From: Bremia lactucae
Taxonomy: Eukaryota > Oomycota > Peronosporomycetes > Peronosporales > Peronosporaceae
Assembly: GCF_004359215.1 (NCBI RefSeq)
Contig: NC_090615.1
Span: 7,706,675-7,770,674, forward strand
Reading direction: 5' to 3'
Length of the DNA stretch: 64,000 nucleotides
Part shown: positions 60,871 through 64,000 of the stretch, piece after piece
How the letters are laid out: every line of letters starts with the position of its first letter
How positions within the stretch are numbered: position 1 is the stretch's first letter
Made by a program: the position numbers and the translations under genes
The notes under the pieces: generated by a model
Seen by the model: the letters and a program-made list of their open reading frames with translations, nothing else
What the model was told of the DNA's origin: nothing
The model's database searches: none

Positions 60871-61120
60871 TTTAGGCTTTGGCAAGCCAGCAATTAGTGA
60901 GCCCAAAACGGCTCCAACTCAACTCCACTGATGCAAACGTGCCGAGAGTGGCAGCCGACACGCACGAGCTGCTGTCAGAGGCACAGTCGGTATCAGGTGA
61001 ATTATGAGGACCAAGAGTACACGAGTCGGACTTTCAGCGTAAGCTCCGAGCGCATGGATCGAATGAAGGAACTCCTCGCGAGGATGGCGCAGCAACAAGC
61101 CCTGTACATGGTAAACCCGC
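60871..61120 (+). other. Short open fragment before repeat D
   Basis: A plus-strand frame (60931-61167) reads SSERMDRMKELLARMAQQQA, a short helical stretch running into repeat D. No family recognised. Confidence 0.3.
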
Positions 61121-61358
61121 TGTTAGAACTTGCATTTCTAGCCGTGTATCAGTTTTTGCATAAATGAAACGACGCGTCTTTCGGTAAGGCTAGGCGACGC
61201 ATTGGAGGTAGCGAAGAGGTGTTTGAAGAGTCGGAAGCGACACTTGAGAATTGTTGGTGTAGAGAGAACGCAGCTAGCTAGCGCAACAAGAGCAACAGAA
61301 GAGCGATGAATACAGGATCTATTTCACCTAGAAGACCTCGCGACCTTCCTCTCTTACA
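61121..61358 (+). repeat. LTR-like repeat D, copy 2, 238 bp
   Basis: TGTTAGAACTTGCATTTC to CTTCCTCTCTTACA, about 85-90% like 50019-50260 by eye, in the same orientation. Nothing between the two copies is related to them, so they are separate solo repeats or remnants. Confidence 0.55.
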
Positions 61359-61683
61359 CCAGCTCCATAACCAAGCTCAGCTAGCCTAACCGGCCCAAGC
61401 TGCCCCTACACCACCCTCCGAGCACTCGTTCAATGCGATAAATGCCTTCACTGATTTCAATAAAGCTCGCGATCAATGAATGAGGATGTGATCGTTAGAT
61501 GAGCCGGCATCACGCATGTCGCCAAGTCAGCCGCCGCAACCGAAGCGTGAGCCCCAGCCTCAGTCGACACAGCGTTTAATACCACTGAATAATCATGGTT
61601 AAGAAATACTGAAGTCACGAGACCTGAATTGGCCAGGTTTGGCAAGATATTCAGAAAGTCAACCAACACGGGCGTGGGGCTGC
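61359..61683. other. Intervening DNA between repeat D and LTR E
   Basis: About 325 bp without a supported gene. A minus-strand frame (61457-61699) lacks recognisable features. Confidence 0.4.
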
Positions 61684-62203
61684 TGTAACGGGGTGTCACG
61701 ATACATACAGATATTATTTCCTATAAGAGGAATAAAAAATATTATTTCCTATAAGAGGAAAATAATAAAGAAGTATAAAATTAGTAGCATCTAAATCTTT
61801 CTCAATATTTCCTGTGCTTTCAATATAACTAAATTTAGTAATATTGAAGCAACAGACAAAAGTTCTTTTTATTGATTAATTTAAGTTCGTAACTCAACCC
61901 CGCCAATCGTTACTAGACACGGTTGGGCGACGCGCAAGGAGGCGCTATACATAGTTTAATTTTAATAAATCAAAGTCAGTAGATAGAAGATCATAACGTA
62001 GTAACTTAATATATTTTTACAGTTTTATTTTTTTCTCTTCTGAGGTCTTAAGTATTGACCTTGAGTAGCTAAGACGTCTTAGCTACTTATAACCTTCCCC
62101 TGCACGTCAGTATACGTGAAGTATTCAGGCACCTCACCTTCAGTGTTATCAGTTCAGATTGGCTAGTACTATTATCAGTCCTAGTGATATGTCCCTCGTT
62201 ACA
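61684..62203 (+). repeat. LTR of family E, 520 bp
   Basis: Starts TGTAACGGGGTGTCACG and ends ATGTCCCTCGTTACA. The first 10 bp match LTR A, but most of the body is different. It contains a 21 bp direct repeat (ATATTATTTCCTATAAGAGG twice, near 61711 and 61738). CC-TAGTTGCACTTCG follows, a changed form of the primer binding site of the other families. Confidence 0.75.
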
Positions 62204-62589
62204 CCTAGTTGCACTTCGTGGTTTAATAAACGGCCACAGACATTCCATCTAACATGGACATGTTGGATCAAGAAACGGGGGGGGGGGGCTTTCAAGCCCC
62301 TCAAAAAAGGATTTTCCACGCAACGCTTGTAAGGTTAACTCACTTAAGTGACCTTGCATGGAGAGTGTTCGAACGTATGAGTTCGGCTGTAGGATATAAC
62401 CGGGTTCGTACAACATTAACTAGACGGGGCTCAAGAAAAAGTAACCTTGCTTTAACAACAAGGCTCTCAACACGCAGGGGTATTGAGAGAACAGAGTGAT
62501 CAACAGCTAAAAATTTTGTGACAGCAAAATTTCATGCTGGTGGCGGGCCGACGCATTCACGACGCCCGAAAGCTTGATAATTAAACCTA

Positions 62590-63080
62590 CTAAACTTAGG
62601 GCAGTCGAAGGCGACTCCTTGCTAAGATGGTTCGATGATTAGACGACGTCATTGAAGCACACCGCATCGATGACGATGCGACGAAAGTGAAGATTGGCAT
62701 GTCCAACTTGGCCGGACGTGCCAAATCTTGGGCCTTGCGCTCAAACTTCACGATCCATATGTTTTTCAGTTGTATGAGGTCTTTAAGACTCGGCTCAGAC
62801 AAACGTTTTAAGCCGCCACATGCCGAATTCAGGGCTCGAGCAGAGCTCCTGGATTTGAAGATGATTAAGCGTGACATTCACGCTTATGTCCAACATACCT
62901 GACATTCGATCAGTTGTATCGTGAGTCATCCAGTTGATGAACAAACACAGATTATTGCGTTCAACATGGATCTCGCGGACGGTCCCGTCAAGACTCAAGA
63001 ATTCTACCTCTAATTCGAGACGCCAAATCAAGTGATCTATATAGCGGAAGAGGACGACTTTAGCATGAAATAGGTTATTG
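62590..63080 (+). pseudogene. Element E gag core
   Basis: The plus strand shows MKIGMSNLAGRAKSWALRSN, FKPPHAEFRARAELLDLK and KRDIHAYVQH, matching the family A gag (NLAGRAKTWAL; AEFRARSELLKLK; KRDVHAYAQH). In another frame DEQTQIIAFNMDLADGPVKT follows. Several stops. Confidence 0.75.
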
Positions 63081-63659
63081 TACACTCTGATACGTATCGT
63101 TTACCGAGACACAAGACGTCACAGGTCTAAAACCCATTAACTTTTCGTATGTAGAGAGCGAGAAATCTCGCTCTACTGGATTCGAACGATTGCGAAGATA
63201 TAATCATTGTCAACTGACAGGGCACTACGCCTATATATGTAGTGCCTCCCGCCCAATTCCTAAAACCACTGAGCTAAACGTTCGACCTCTCGCTAAAAAA
63301 AATGGAGGACGGGGATCCGACGCTGTTGCGAAATCGTAACGGCGAGGCGTATCGTCAAAAAATGGTCCTGGTCAGTAGGTGCGGAGCGCCCTACTGATCG
63401 AGTATCGTCAAGAGAATTAGCAGGAGTCCCGACAAAGGTTGCGCCTAACACACAAGCATTGTGTGTTCTGCTCCTGATGATGAAGTTGCCCTCATCACCT
63501 TGCAGAACCAAGGTGGCAATTTAGTTGCTACTAAAGTCCCTAGTCAATTGCAAGACATCAAACAATTTCATTCGACGCCAATCGCTAGAAGATCGCAGGC
63601 TCAAGTTTGTTGAGCGCGATATACTTCTAACGAGAATGACAGTGCGCGTAGAAATAGGC

Positions 63660-63925
63660 GCATCTGTGACTGTAAAGAACGTGTAATTGAATTTAATACA
63701 CGTTAAGTGGTACACAGTACAGTACTGATTCCATCGTACTGATTTTGGATGACAAATTTGATATCATCGTTGGATTACCATGGCTCAGAAAGCATGAGCC
63801 CTGCATTCATTGGCAGCATCAAGCCGAGACGATGTCTACCTTTCGTTCATCGAATAGCCATCTGATGAACGTCTTGGAGCGTTCACAAGCGTGTCGAGTG
63901 AGTGCGATGGCGTACGGTCCTTAAC
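63660..63925 (+). pseudogene. Element E protease fragment
   Basis: VEIGASVTV stands where the catalytic DTGAS/DSGAS motif should be, so the active-site Asp is lost or the frame is changed. The C-terminal motif is clear: VLILDDKFDIIVGLPWLRKH-EPCIHW, ending in a stop at about 63925. Confidence 0.7.
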
Positions 63926-64000
63926 ATGACTGCACAAGATCTCAGTGTGACGACCGATCCGACGGCTGTGCACAAGCCAGGGCAGCGTCAAAACTCGAGA

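Larger units (their letters stand above)
61684..64000 (+). mobile_element. Ty3/gypsy element E, 5' part, cut by the window end
   Basis: LTR, primer binding site, gag (about 62250-63080) and protease (63660-63925) on the plus strand. The frames are broken. A run of 11 G at about 62277-62287 lies near the start of gag. Confidence 0.75.

Overview
The window is nuclear DNA of an oomycete, most likely a plant-pathogenic Peronosporales species such as a downy mildew or a Phytophthora relative. The case rests on short GT-AG introns of about 46-103 bp, close gene pairs with few introns, an oomycete-type Inr/FPR-like core promoter before two genes, one secreted RXLR-EER-like effector candidate, a SANT-like protein of a type I associate with oomycetes and diatoms, and heavy loading with Ty3/gypsy chromoviruses. 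This is inferred from content; no database was searched.

Layout. 1-22.9 kb is retrotransposon territory. Family A chromovirus copies R1 (508-5432) and R2 (16906-22617) lie on the minus strand, a family B element B1 (10381-16550) on the plus strand, and the 3' end of a family C element at 8012-10330. The only host-type gene here is the effector candidate at 5872-6297. 23.0-29.4 kb is a compact housekeeping island: a small unrecognised protein, a TFIIS-N-like/Cys-cluster/ankyrin protein, DNA topoisomerase I and homoserine kinase. 29.5-31.9 kb is a nested LTR cluster around a 100-N gap. 32.6-39.3 kb is the second island: SANT-like protein, Beclin-1/ATG6, a bestrophin-type channel, and a single-pass membrane protein with a duplicated ectodomain module. 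39.9-50.3 kb is another transposon block (B2, a reverse RT fragment, C LTRs, A3, two N gaps, a ~242 bp LTR-like D repeat). 50.7-60.4 kb is the third island: listerin (LTN1), a UBL3/MUB-like prenylated ubiquitin fold, a decayed F-box/kinase-like locus and the Golgi protein SYS1. 60.4-64.0 kb returns to LTR elements (solo LTR B, repeat D, element E running off the end).

Two genes were assembled from exons I could follow by eye rather than from single long frames: UBL3-like (3 exons) and SYS1 (4 exons). ATG6 is clear by homology but carries a frame break in its C-terminal domain.

The most unusual system is in the transposons. Family A elements carry, between the chromodomain and the 3' LTR, an open reading frame on the opposite strand (aORF). 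It recurs in at least five places. A second, coiled-coil half lies antisense to the integrase-chromodomain linker, so that stretch is open on both strands. One copy joins both halves in one frame. The family C element has an opposite-strand frame at the same position that shares the short acidic motif DPSLxVDY, although the two LTRs are unlike. A related pattern is a 2.8 kb near-identical tract with sharp edges shared by R1 and R2, which looks like gene conversion.
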